A stretch of DNA of 64,000 nt from Blastochloris tepida (GCF_003966715.1 NZ_AP018907.1:2716001-2780000); one strand, 5' to 3'; shown: positions 43,605-52,274, counted from the stretch's first letter. Notes: generated by a model from the sequence alone, not told the origin. Made by a program: numbers and translations.

Positions 43605-43678
43605 GGGCGGCCCTCGGCGGGATCCCAACGTCCCCCGAACCGCCGAACCGAGCGGCCGTCCCAGGTGTCTGGCTTTTC

Positions 43679-43725
43679 GCATTCTCTTTCGCAAAACCGG
43701 TTCCCGCTTTTGCGGAGAATGCTCC
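43679..43725. repeat. dispersed palindrome, GAGCATT/GCAAAA family, copy 4
   Basis: CGCATTCTCTTTCGCAAAAC and TTTTGCGGAGAATGC form the imperfect arms around CGGTTCCCGC. It lies between the response-regulator and HAD genes and may end one or both transcripts. Confidence 0.75.
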
Positions 43726-43741
43726 AGGAACCCCGCGGCCA

Positions 43742-44311
43742 TCAGGCCGCCGGCGCCGTCACCCGGATGACGTGGGCGCCCGCCGCCTTCGCCGCGGCAA
43801 CGCCCACGTCCGAATCCTCGAACGCCAGACACTCCTGCGGGGCGACGCCGAGCAGGTCCGCCGCCCGCAGATAGGCCTCGGGATGCGGTTTGCGCTGCTC
43901 GACGTCGTCGCCGGTGACCACGACATCGAAATGGCCGCCGAGCCCGTGGCACGCCAGCAGCGACGTCACCGTGCCCGCGGCCGCCGTCGTCACCAGCCCG
44001 GTGCGGCAGAGCGGGCGCACGAAGGCGATGAGGCTGACGAGCGGGTGATTGATGCGGATATGCGCCAGCCGCGCCTCATAGATCCGCTTCTTGCGCTCCG
44101 CCACCGCGTCGGGCGCCGACGGATTGCCGGCGCCGGCCAATATGTCGGGCAGGAACTGCGACCAGTGCCGGCCGTGTGCGCGCCGCGCAAGCTCGCCGAT
44201 CCCCACACCGACGCCGACCTCGGCCAGCGCCTCGGCATAGGCGGCCGCGTTCGCCGCCTCGGTGTCGGCCAGCGTGCCGTCCAGATCCACCAGCACGGCC
44301 CTCACGGTCAT
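43742..44311 (-). CDS. HAD-superfamily phosphatase
   Basis: The 189-residue protein is a haloacid-dehalogenase-like phosphatase of the beta-phosphoglucomutase/phosphoglycolate phosphatase type. Motif I is VLVDLDGTLADTE (D9 nucleophile, D11), with a helical cap (about 16-80), motif II VTTAAAG, motif III KPHPEAYLRA and motif IV FEDSDVGVAAA. It is the last gene of the cluster and its start overlaps the stop of the upstream fusion gene by 4 bases. It may remove phosphate from an intermediate made by the kinase and nucleotidyltransferase encoded with it. The substrate is unknown. Confidence 0.85.
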   Translation of the reverse strand: MTVRAVLVDLDGTLADTEAANAAAYAEALAEVGVGVGIGELARRAHGRHWSQFLPDILAGAGNPSAPDAVAERKKRIYEARLAHIRINHPLVSLIAFVRPLCRTGLVTTAAAGTVTSLLACHGLGGHFDVVVTGDDVEQRKPHPEAYLRAADLLGVAPQECLAFEDSDVGVAAAKAAGAHVIRVTAPAA

Positions 44312-46233
44312 CTGGCGTACCGCTCGACATAGCGGTTGAGCAGGATGCTCGAGCAGGCGAAGAACGTCATGCCCTTTTCGGGGTTCTGCCGGATCTTGTA
44401 GGGCGTGAGCCGCATATAGTTGATCAGCTCGTGGAAATGGATCTCGCGCAGCCCCTCGGCGCCGAACCTTTCGCGCATCACAGCCACGAAGCGCTCGTGC
44501 AGAAGCTCATAGGCGTGCGACTTGGTGACCGTCAGCCGGATCGCATTGTCCGTTACCGTGACCGGCAAGGCGCGGTTCAGCCCCTCATAGCCGAGGTTGA
44601 GCGACTGCATCATCTTCGCCCAGTCGATCAGCGGGCTGTTGAAGACATTGTCCGGGTTGGGGTCGATCAGATACCAGCTCTGCGCGCCATCGAGGCGGAC
44701 GATGATGTTCTCGATCGTCAGGTCGCCGTGCAGCACCGTCGTCCTGCGGTCGGCGATCTGCGTTCTCAGCCAGTCCGGGTCGGCGAGGCGCGCCCAGTCG
44801 GCAAGGCTGTAGGCGGTTTCGTTGATGGTGTAGACGGGGCCGCTGAGAAACGTGCGGGCGAAATCGAGGATGATGCGGGCGTTGCCGGCCGCCTTCACCG
44901 CCAAATAGCGATCCACCTGTTCGGCGCCGGCGATGCCGGCATCATGGGCGCGATGGAAGGCGTCGAGCTGCCCGATCACGTCGTCGAGGATCGCCGCGCT
45001 CCGTTCGATCGGCAGCATGTGGATGACGTCGTAGAAGTCGTTGGCCTCGATCAGATAAGGCATATCGTAGCGATAGAACTGCTGGCCCTTGTGCTCCTCG
45101 AGGATGTCAACAGTGCGCAGGCGTCCGCGATGGGCGTTCAGCCACGCCGCCTGCACCGACAGCTTCTCCGCCGCATCGCAGACGGCGAACTTGCGGATGA
45201 TCAGCCGGCCGTCGCTCTCGACCACCGCGGTGATCGCGTCCGAGCCGCCGTGCAGCAGCCGGTGGACGACGGCGTCGTCGAGCGCCGACAACCCGAAATC
45301 GGAGACGAGATGGTGCTCGTCGCCGAACAGCGCGGTGAGAAACAGCTCGTAGTCGGAGGCGCGCCGGAACTTGTCGGTGGAAACGATGCGGTAGAGCTCG
45401 CCGCCGATGAAGCCGTAGCGATGGGCGGCCTGCATCGCCCCGACGATGGCCGGCCGGTCGCGCACCAGGCCGTAGATGATGACGGCGGCGATCGGCAGCG
45501 ACGTGTAGGCGACGAGCAGCAGACCGAGCGCGAGGTCGTTGTCGAGATTGTGGCCGGCCAGCAGCAGGATCGGCGAGCTCAGCGGGCTGCCGAGCAGCAG
45601 ATAGGTGGCCTCGACGAACCCCGCCTCCACCGCCCTGGCGAACAGCAGATAGGACAGGAGGTAGACCGCCCACATCGACACCGTCAGCATCATGAACCGC
45701 GGGCTGAGATAGCGCCGCGACGCCAGGAGCGACGCGAACGTCCAGACCGAATCGAGGATCATGAACTTGATCTTGGAGCTGAACACCGACGCGACGGACC
45801 ACACCCATTGGCGCACTCGCTTGGAGCGCGGCACATGGAGCCCGAACGCGACCGTGGCGACAACGGCGGCAAGGCCGAGCGCCACCGACAGCCCCACCGA
45901 CCATGTCAGCCGGTCGCCCGCGACGAACGCCAGCAGGATTGCCGCCACCACCAGCACGTCGAGCACGCGCTCCAGCACCACGGTCGCGACGACGCAGGCG
46001 ATCTGCACCTTGCCGCGCCAGTGGACGTAGAGGATGCGCAGCAGCTCGCCGATGCGGAACGGCAGGATGGCGTTGACGAGATAACCAATCGACAGCCCGA
46101 CCAGCAGATCCGAATGCCGGACGTGGCTGAGATTGGGAAACAGCGTGGCCCAGCGAATGCAGCGCACGACGTGGGCGACCAGGAGCGTCGCCACCGCCGC
46201 AATAAACAGCTCGACACTGACCGCGGCCGTCAT
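44308..46233 (-). CDS. flippase-like membrane domain fused to aminoglycoside-phosphotransferase-like kinase domain
   Basis: This 641-residue protein joins two unrelated modules. Residues 1-270 are about eight membrane segments of the LPG-synthase/UPF0104 family, shown by VRCIRWATLFPN, YLVNAILPFRIGELLRILY and VVLERVLDVLVV. Residues 290-641 are soluble and resemble the aminoglycoside phosphotransferase/choline kinase fold. The catalytic loop is VLHGDLTIENIIV (H502, D504, N509) and the metal-binding IDP segment is YLIDPNPDN. Its stop and start overlap both neighbours by 4 bases, so it works with the nucleotidyltransferase and HAD phosphatase. It may phosphorylate a small head group or sugar at the membrane. 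I am not aware of a characterised protein of this architecture. Confidence 0.8.
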   Translation of the reverse strand: MTAAVSVELFIAAVATLLVAHVVRCIRWATLFPNLSHVRHSDLLVGLSIGYLVNAILPFRIGELLRILYVHWRGKVQIACVVATVVLERVLDVLVVAAILLAFVAGDRLTWSVGLSVALGLAAVVATVAFGLHVPRSKRVRQWVWSVASVFSSKIKFMILDSVWTFASLLASRRYLSPRFMMLTVSMWAVYLLSYLLFARAVEAGFVEATYLLLGSPLSSPILLLAGHNLDNDLALGLLLVAYTSLPIAAVIIYGLVRDRPAIVGAMQAAHRYGFIGGELYRIVSTDKFRRASDYELFLTALFGDEHHLVSDFGLSALDDAVVHRLLHGGSDAITAVVESDGRLIIRKFAVCDAAEKLSVQAAWLNAHRGRLRTVDILEEHKGQQFYRYDMPYLIEANDFYDVIHMLPIERSAAILDDVIGQLDAFHRAHDAGIAGAEQVDRYLAVKAAGNARIILDFARTFLSGPVYTINETAYSLADWARLADPDWLRTQIADRRTTVLHGDLTIENIIVRLDGAQSWYLIDPNPDNVFNSPLIDWAKMMQSLNLGYEGLNRALPVTVTDNAIRLTVTKSHAYELLHERFVAVMRERFGAEGLREIHFHELINYMRLTPYKIRQNPEKGMTFFACSSILLNRYVERYAR

Positions 46234-46976
46234 CGCTCAGCCCACCCCAGCGCGGCGAGCGGATCGCGCGCGCGCACCTTGTCCAGCTCGTCGGGCGTTC
46301 CGAACGACAGATGGATGGGCAACTCCCAGAAATCCACCGTGTCGCCGGCCGCGATCAGCGCATTGAACATGCCGCTGATGAACAGCTCATCATATGGGCA
46401 CTGCAGGCGGTAGGCGTCGAACAGCCGGCAATAGGTCTCCGCATCGCGGAACAGGTAGCAGCCGGCAATGGCGAAGGGGCTTGCCACCACCTTCTCGACC
46501 GTGCCGGCGACGCGGCCGCCTTCGTCCATCCGGACATAGGAATAGCAGGGCTCTGATGCGCGAAAGCCGACCAGCGCGCCGGCCGCGCCGCGTGCCAGCG
46601 CCGCGACCGCCTCATCGAGAAACGGCGCGTTGAAGGCGTGGTCGCAGTCATTGATGGCGACCGGCAGATCGTTGACGATGGAACGGGCGCCGATCACCCC
46701 GGTCTCTGCCGCGCCCGATGTGACCTCGTCGATGGCGATGATGCGGGCGGACGGATAGAGGTTCAGTACGCGGGCATCGATCTGGAACGCGGCCACGTGC
46801 TCGCGCAGCACGACGAACACCATCTCGGCGACCGCGGTGCTGCGGCGGACGCTTTCCGTCGCCCACCAGAAGAACGGGCGGCCGGCAAGCTCGACCAGCG
46901 GCTTCGGCACGCTGACGCCGGCCTTGGAGAAGCGGGAGCCGCGGCCCGCCATCGGGATGATCAGATTGACAGCCAT
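46230..46976 (-). CDS. sugar-phosphate/head-group nucleotidyltransferase
   Basis: The 248-residue protein has the NTP-transferase signature LIIPMAGRGSRFSKAG with PKPLVELAG and an acidic metal site in INDCDHAFNAPFLDEAV. This is the GlmU/LicC/GalU-type fold, which activates a phosphate-bearing substrate by adding a nucleoside monophosphate. The ATG at 46,976 gives the normal N-terminus; a longer frame upstream overlaps the glycosyltransferase. Its stop overlaps the start of the fusion gene by 4 bases. Its substrate could be made by the fusion's kinase domain, but that is inference. Confidence 0.85.
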   Translation of the reverse strand: MAVNLIIPMAGRGSRFSKAGVSVPKPLVELAGRPFFWWATESVRRSTAVAEMVFVVLREHVAAFQIDARVLNLYPSARIIAIDEVTSGAAETGVIGARSIVNDLPVAINDCDHAFNAPFLDEAVAALARGAAGALVGFRASEPCYSYVRMDEGGRVAGTVEKVVASPFAIAGCYLFRDAETYCRLFDAYRLQCPYDELFISGMFNALIAAGDTVDFWELPIHLSFGTPDELDKVRARDPLAALGWAER

Positions 46977-47008
46977 CTTGCTTTGCCCGATGCGCGTCCG
47001 CTTCCGCC

Positions 47009-47818
47009 TCAACGCCCGTAGATGACATCGAAGCCGCGCGCTGCCGCAGGCTCCGCGCGCGGCGGTTCCGAAAATATCCGGTTCCTGTTCCAGGCGACGC
47101 TGAGGATCTGAAGCGCCTGACTGATCGGCCGCGCGCTCGACGACTGGTCCTCCTCCCGCCACGAGATCGGCACGAAGCGGAATTTCGCGCCGGAATGGAC
47201 CGAGTGGTAAAGCATCTCGGCCGGGAAGATGAGGTTGTCGTGAAACGCGTTGTAGAATCGCGACGCGAGATAGTCGGTGCCGTAGAGATTGAGCCCCGAG
47301 CCCTGATCGGCGATCCAGCGGCGAACGATCGCGCTGGTCAGGATATTGAGTCCGTGATTGCCGATCAGCCGGTAAGTCGAATAGCCCTCCAGGCGCGAGC
47401 CGCGCATGAAGCGCGCGCCGAGCAGGCTGTCATACTGGCGGTGCAGGCCGCTCTGCAGCGCATCGGCGAAGTCGTCGATATTTGCCTGATCGTCGCCATG
47501 CAGCACGATGACATGGCTGAAGCCGTTGTCGATGGCGTGGTCGAAGGCGAGCTTGTGCGAGCCGCCGAGATTGTAGTTCTCGCGGTTGCGGGCAATGCGC
47601 CAGGAGAGCCCCTCGATCCGCTGCAGCGCATCGCGCGCGACCTCGGGTCCGCCATCGCGCGAGCCATTGTCGAGCACCAGAACCTCGGCGATCAGCGGCT
47701 TGATCCGGCCCGACAGTTGCGGAATCACCCGGCCGATCTGCCGCGCGCAATTGTACATCGGGATGAACACAAGGATGCGGTCGGTCACGCGGTTTCGAGT
47801 CCCTGATGACGCCGGCAC
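47009..47818 (-). CDS. family 2 glycosyltransferase
   Basis: The 269-residue protein is a GT-A transferase of the dolichol-phosphate mannose synthase/GT2 type: ILVFIPMYNCARQIGRVIPQ, VLVLDNGSRDGG and the metal motif LHGDDQANIDD. It has no obvious membrane anchor. The neighbouring GtrA-like gene makes a lipid-linked glucosyl or mannosyl donor pathway plausible. ATG at 47,818 or GTG at 47,788 (VTDRILVF) may start it; 47,788 removes a doubtful tail. It is 32 bases upstream of the nucleotidyltransferase start. Confidence 0.87.
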   Translation of the reverse strand: MPASSGTRNRVTDRILVFIPMYNCARQIGRVIPQLSGRIKPLIAEVLVLDNGSRDGGPEVARDALQRIEGLSWRIARNRENYNLGGSHKLAFDHAIDNGFSHVIVLHGDDQANIDDFADALQSGLHRQYDSLLGARFMRGSRLEGYSTYRLIGNHGLNILTSAIVRRWIADQGSGLNLYGTDYLASRFYNAFHDNLIFPAEMLYHSVHSGAKFRFVPISWREEDQSSSARPISQALQILSVAWNRNRIFSEPPRAEPAAARGFDVIYGR

Positions 47819-47872
47819 CGGCCGCCGGCCGGCTGGCGAAGACGCACGCTGTCGGCCCGGGCCGTGATCATG

Positions 47873-48463
47873 TCACGCGCCCCCGCTGAGTTTTCTGGCG
47901 ACGAAGTAGTTCATCGCCAGCATGAACGGCGTGACGAGGCACTTGCTCGCCAGCGCCACCAGCGGCCAAGAGATGGCAAGTTCGACGCGCGCGAGGCCCG
48001 CCTGCAGCCCGGCGGCGAGGCCGTCGATCACCGCCGACATCACGACGATCTGCACAGCCGTATAGACCAGATAGACGGCGAGCCGGCCGCCCAGCCCGTG
48101 GCGGCGGGCGGCGAACACCCAGCGGCTGGAGGTGAGGAAGGCGAAGCTCGCGCCGCACAGCCCGCCGATCATCGCCGCGACGAACACGCGCAGGCCGAAG
48201 CCGCCGACCAGCAGCATGTAGACGCCGGTGTCGAGCAGCCAGCCGATGCCGGACAGGCCGACGAAGCGCAGCGGCTTCGCCAGCGCGCCGGCCTCGAGCC
48301 GACCGAGCAGCCCTTTGAATCCGGCGCGGGACGCGGCGGTTTGCGCCACGTCTTCGGCTACGTCTTCGGCTACGTCCTGGGCCACGTCTTGAGCCGCGCC
48401 CTGGACCGCGCCTTGGGGTGTGTTGCCGAGGATCATGGCTGCCGGCATATCAGGCGTCCGCAT
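47873..48463 (-). CDS. GtrA-family membrane protein with repeat-encoded N-terminus
   Basis: GtrA-like proteins are small four-helix membrane proteins thought to flip or support flipping of polyprenyl-phosphate sugars. The last 130 residues here carry the four segments (LRFVGLSGIGWLLDTGVYML, AMIGGLCGASFAFL, YLVYTAVQIVVMSAVIDG and LVTPFMLAMNYFVA). The first 60 include QDVAQDVAEDVAEDVAQ, encoded by 12-bp tandem units at 48,349-48,420, which are not typical of the family. A later start is possible. It lies 55 bases upstream of the GT2 gene. Confidence 0.85.
   Translation of the reverse strand: MRTPDMPAAMILGNTPQGAVQGAAQDVAQDVAEDVAEDVAQTAASRAGFKGLLGRLEAGALAKPLRFVGLSGIGWLLDTGVYMLLVGGFGLRVFVAAMIGGLCGASFAFLTSSRWVFAARRHGLGGRLAVYLVYTAVQIVVMSAVIDGLAAGLQAGLARVELAISWPLVALASKCLVTPFMLAMNYFVARKLSGGA
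48349..48420. repeat. 12-bp in-frame tandem repeat in the gtrA-like gene
   Basis: Six units follow CGTCTTCGGCTA: two are perfect (48,349-48,372) and four diverged (CGTCCTGGGCCA, CGTCTTGAGCCG, CGCCCTGGACCG, CGCCTTGGGGTG). Because the unit is four codons, copy-number change would lengthen or shorten the N-terminal tail without shifting the frame. Confidence 0.75.
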
Positions 48464-48702
48464 GATCCGACCGGATCGGCGGACACGCTCGCGGCGCGAG
48501 GCGGATCGGGGCGGCCGGGCGGTTGGACATCGTTGAAGCCTCCTGCTTCACGACTGATAGGGGAGATCGATAACAGCCGTATGTTGGGACCTCGGGATAT
48601 CCCGCCAGCCTGCCGGACGTTGCCAGGCCGCAGATCCGAGCGCCCCAGCAAGAACACCGCTGCGCCACAGGCGAAGTCCGTCCGTCGCCCGCTATGGCCC
48701 CG

Positions 48703-50535
48703 TCAATCCCCCCTCGGAAACGGAATGATGCGCCGCGTGGCCTCAATCGCCTCGGCCGCCGTCCCGGGCGGGCGGTGTCCCATGGCGACGAGCCGCGCCT
48801 TGGCCTCGACCTCCACGATCGCGTAGGCCCGGCTCATCCGCTCGGCCAAGTCGGCATCGAACGGCACGACCATGATGGGCCACGGCTTGTCCGTGAACAG
48901 CCGCAGCAGAAGGTTGTCGAACGGGTTCGCCGGCTGCGCCGGCCAGAGTTCCGCGACACCCGCCCTGCCCTGCATGAGGGCCAGGTAATCCGCTGTGGTC
49001 AGCAGCGTCGCTTCGGTCGGCGCCACTGCCTCGAGGCAGGGACGCGCCATGGCGTCGAACCGCTCGCGAATGATCGCGGGATAGTATCGCACAAAGCCCT
49101 GGAACAGCCGCACATGCAGCACGCGCGCGCCATTGCGCTCGAACGATTCGGCGATCGCGACGCAGGCCGGCTCGATCTCGGCGGGCCGCTGCGCGCGGTA
49201 GCCGGCTTCGATGAGCGCGACATGCAGATAGCGGTCGGGGTTCCAGGTATCGGAGATGATGACGCGCAGGCCCGGGCGATCCACCGCGGCGATGTCGCGG
49301 ATCGCCGCCACTTCGGCCGCCACATCCTTCTGCCAGTCACGCCAATCGGCGATTCCCGGAATGCGGCCCACGAGATGGTGCGGGCCGTCGTCATGGCCCG
49401 GCTTCATCGGCACCAGCAGCATCAGCGCGATGACGACGGCGGCCACGCCCCGCGTCCAAAGGCCCACCCGGCCCGTGCCCGGCCGCGGCATGAGCTGCAC
49501 GAGGCCAACCGCCGTCAACGCCACCACGAACGGTGCCAGACCCAGAAGCTGACGGGACTGGTACATGCTGCCGGCGAACGCCGCGTTGACGGCGATGATG
49601 GGCACCAGAAGAACGGCGAGGCGCATGAACGCCCGCTGCCGGATCAGCGCCACCACGCCGATCGTCGCCAGGAAACCGGCGGGCAGTCCGACGAACACCA
49701 CGATCTCGCGGAGATGGTGCGGAATGGAAAACTTACGGTCCCAAAGCTGGAGGGTGAGCTTGCCGACCTTGAGGATGTCGAAGGGCGTGACGCCCATCAG
49801 AGCGAGCGGGCCAAGCCAGATGATGGCGCCGCCGATGGCGGCAACCAGAAGCGCGACGACGCCGCGGCGCGTGACGCCATGCTGCTCGACAATGAGCAGC
49901 GGCACCACGGCGGCGACAAGGATGATGTCCGGCCGGGTGAGCACGCCGAGCCCGAACAGCGCGCCGCCGATCAGCGGTGCCGCGACGATCGACCGCGTGC
50001 CGAAGCAGACCAGAGCGAGGCTGGTGAACCCGGCCGCGATGACGCTCTCGGCGTAGAAGAAGCTGTTCTCGATCACGCCCGGCACCAGCAGCACGGCCAG
50101 CGCGGCAATGAGCGGCGGCGCCCCGGCCCAGCGGCGCGCCAGAATGAAGGTCGAGACAAGGAGCGCGGCCTCGCCGAACAACATCAGGATCCGCAGCGCG
50201 GTCTCGCCTTCGATACCGAACAGCTTCACCAGCCCGGCGACGCCGAGCACGGCGCCGAGCTTCGACAGGCCGTAGAATTCGACGTGCAGCGGCTGCAGCC
50301 GGTCGAACGCCAGAATGTCGCCTTGGGCAAGATGAACGCCGAGGCCGTGAATCGCCGCGCTGAATCCCTCCAGAGGAACGGGCGTGAGACTGGGATAGAG
50401 CAGCCACGCGGCGAGGATGGCCAGGGGAATGAAGAGCAGCGTCGTCCTGCCGTCCGCACGCGACTCCATATGCCCCGCGCGCACGGAGTCGCGCGGTGTG
50501 GGGTGGGCTGCGGCCGTCTCAGCCGGTGACTGCAT
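48703..50535 (-). CDS. polytopic membrane protein, paralogue A (GT-C-like, function unknown)
   Basis: The 610-residue product has about 9-11 hydrophobic segments up to residue 360 and a soluble C-terminal half. After the first segment comes GDILAFDRLQPLHVEF, a short acidic extracytoplasmic loop as in GT-C-type transferases, and the protein ends EATRRIIPFPRGD. It is over half identical by eye to paralogue B, including LSKLGAVLGVAGL, LVCFGT and PLIGGALFGLG. The ATG at 50,535 has GAGGG upstream and begins 2 bases after the paralogue's stop. A role in glycan or sugar-lipid transfer is inferred from context only. Confidence 0.7.
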   Translation of the reverse strand: MQSPAETAAAHPTPRDSVRAGHMESRADGRTTLLFIPLAILAAWLLYPSLTPVPLEGFSAAIHGLGVHLAQGDILAFDRLQPLHVEFYGLSKLGAVLGVAGLVKLFGIEGETALRILMLFGEAALLVSTFILARRWAGAPPLIAALAVLLVPGVIENSFFYAESVIAAGFTSLALVCFGTRSIVAAPLIGGALFGLGVLTRPDIILVAAVVPLLIVEQHGVTRRGVVALLVAAIGGAIIWLGPLALMGVTPFDILKVGKLTLQLWDRKFSIPHHLREIVVFVGLPAGFLATIGVVALIRQRAFMRLAVLLVPIIAVNAAFAGSMYQSRQLLGLAPFVVALTAVGLVQLMPRPGTGRVGLWTRGVAAVVIALMLLVPMKPGHDDGPHHLVGRIPGIADWRDWQKDVAAEVAAIRDIAAVDRPGLRVIISDTWNPDRYLHVALIEAGYRAQRPAEIEPACVAIAESFERNGARVLHVRLFQGFVRYYPAIIRERFDAMARPCLEAVAPTEATLLTTADYLALMQGRAGVAELWPAQPANPFDNLLLRLFTDKPWPIMVVPFDADLAERMSRAYAIVEVEAKARLVAMGHRPPGTAAEAIEATRRIIPFPRGD

Positions 50536-50537
50536 CA

Positions 50538-52274
50538 CTAGTCCCTCGGAAACGGAATGATGCGGCGGGTGCCGGCGATTCCATCGGCCACCGTGCGCAG
50601 TGTGTAGCCCTTGGCAATGAAGTCCTGGCGGGTCTGCGCCTCCAGCGCCACATAGGCCGCGGCCATGCGGTCGAGCATCGCCGCATCGACCGCAACCGCC
50701 GTGAGGCCGGCGGCCTGCCCGGTGAACATCCGCTGCAGCAGATGGCCGAACGCACCCTTCGCCTCGGCGGGCCACAGCAGCGCTACGTCGCCGCCGCCCT
50801 CGATGAAGCGCAGGCGATCGGCCGCCAGCACCAGCGTGGTCGAGCCCGGTGCCACGGCATCAAGGCAGGGGCGCGCCATCGTCTCGAAGCGCTCGCGATT
50901 GAGCGCGTTGGCGTCCTTCAGAAAGCTCTGGTGGATGCGCAGGTGCAGAACCTGCTGCGGGCCACGCACGAACGGCTCGGCAATCCCGGCGCAGGCCGGC
51001 GCGAGGCCGGCGCGCGGCTGCGGGCGGAAACCGGCATCGACGAGCGCGAAATGGACGTAGCGGTCCGGGTTCCAATCGTCGGTGATGATGACGCGCAGGC
51101 CGGGCTTATCGTCATCGACGGCGCGCCGGATGGTCGCCATGTCGGCCGCAACGTCGTTCTGCCAGTTGCGCCAGTGCGCGATTCCCGGAATTCGGCCGAA
51201 CAGATCGCGCGGCCCGTCATCATAGGCGGTCGGGCCGGGCACCAGCAGGATCAGCGCGATCGCGGCGGCGACCGCACCTCGCACCCACGCTCCCGGCCGG
51301 CTCATGCCCGGCTGCGGCAGAAGCTGGGTGAGACCGAGTGCTGTCAGCGCCACCACGAAGGGCGCGATGCTCAAAAGCTGGCGCGACTGCCACAGGCTGC
51401 CGAAGAACACCACATTGACCACGACGATCGGCAGCACCAGCAAAGCGAGGCGCACGAATGCCCGCTGCCGCACCAGCGCCGCCATGCCGGCCAGTGCCAG
51501 GAGGCCGGCCGGCAGCCCGACGAAGAACAGCAGTTCGCGCACGTGGCGCGGATAGGCGGGCTGGCGATCCCACAGCATGAAGGCATGGCCGGCGGCCTTG
51601 AGGACATCGAGGACGCTCGCCCCCATCAGCGCCAGCGTGCCGAACCAGGTGATCGCGCCGGCGAGCGCGCCGGCGAGAAGCGCGATCGCGCTGCGGCGCG
51701 TGAGGCCGGAGCGCTCGAAGACGATGAGCGGAACGGCGGCGCCGGCGAGCACGATGTCCGGCCGCGTCAACGCACCGAGGCCGAACAGCGCGCCGCCGAT
51801 CAGCGGCAGGAGAACGCGCGAGGGCGTGCCGAAGCAGACGAGCCCCAGCGCCGCAAACGCCGCCGCCACCACGTTCTCATTGTAGAAGAAGCTGTTCTCG
51901 ATCATGCCCGGCACGAGCAGGATCGCGGCGATGGCGAGGAGCGGCGAGGCACCGGACCAGCGGCGCACGAGGACGAAGGTCGAGACGAGAAGAACGGCCT
52001 CGCCGCTCCACATCATCAGCCGCAGCGCCGTCTCGGCACCAACGCCGAGGCTTTCCATCAGCCCAGCAACGCCGAGCACCGCCCCGAGCTTCGACAGGCT
52101 GAAGAATTCGACATTGAAGGGCTGCAGCGGGTCGAACGCCAGGAGATCGCCATTGGCGAGGTGAGCGCCGAGGCTGAGAATGGCCGCGCTGAACCCTTCC
52201 ACCGGAGCCGGGAAGAGGATGGGATAGAGAAGCCAGCCCGCCAGCAGCAGAACGAACAGATATCGAAGTATCAC
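50538..52274 (-). CDS. polytopic membrane protein, paralogue B (GT-C-like, function unknown)
   Basis: This 578-residue protein is the upstream twin of paralogue A. Its first loop reads GDLLAFDPLQPFNVEF, and the membrane region carries IENSFFYNENVVAAAF, GALFGLGALTRPDIVL and SRQLLSIAPFVVALTA at matching positions. The C-terminal soluble part has PGLRVIITDDWNPDRYVHFA and ends IIPFPRD. Paralogue A has 32 more residues, mostly at its N-terminus. The GTG at 52,274 with GGGAGAGGG upstream is the likely start. This is the first gene of the minus-strand cluster in the window. Confidence 0.7.
   Translation of the reverse strand: MILRYLFVLLLAGWLLYPILFPAPVEGFSAAILSLGAHLANGDLLAFDPLQPFNVEFFSLSKLGAVLGVAGLMESLGVGAETALRLMMWSGEAVLLVSTFVLVRRWSGASPLLAIAAILLVPGMIENSFFYNENVVAAAFAALGLVCFGTPSRVLLPLIGGALFGLGALTRPDIVLAGAAVPLIVFERSGLTRRSAIALLAGALAGAITWFGTLALMGASVLDVLKAAGHAFMLWDRQPAYPRHVRELLFFVGLPAGLLALAGMAALVRQRAFVRLALLVLPIVVVNVVFFGSLWQSRQLLSIAPFVVALTALGLTQLLPQPGMSRPGAWVRGAVAAAIALILLVPGPTAYDDGPRDLFGRIPGIAHWRNWQNDVAADMATIRRAVDDDKPGLRVIITDDWNPDRYVHFALVDAGFRPQPRAGLAPACAGIAEPFVRGPQQVLHLRIHQSFLKDANALNRERFETMARPCLDAVAPGSTTLVLAADRLRFIEGGGDVALLWPAEAKGAFGHLLQRMFTGQAAGLTAVAVDAAMLDRMAAAYVALEAQTRQDFIAKGYTLRTVADGIAGTRRIIPFPRD

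Noticed and set aside
48349-48420. CRISPR-like array at the GtrA-like gene
   Set aside because: The units are adjacent 12-bp repeats without spacers and lie inside a coding frame, so this is a minisatellite. The 15-bp and 17-bp arrays were rejected for the same reason.
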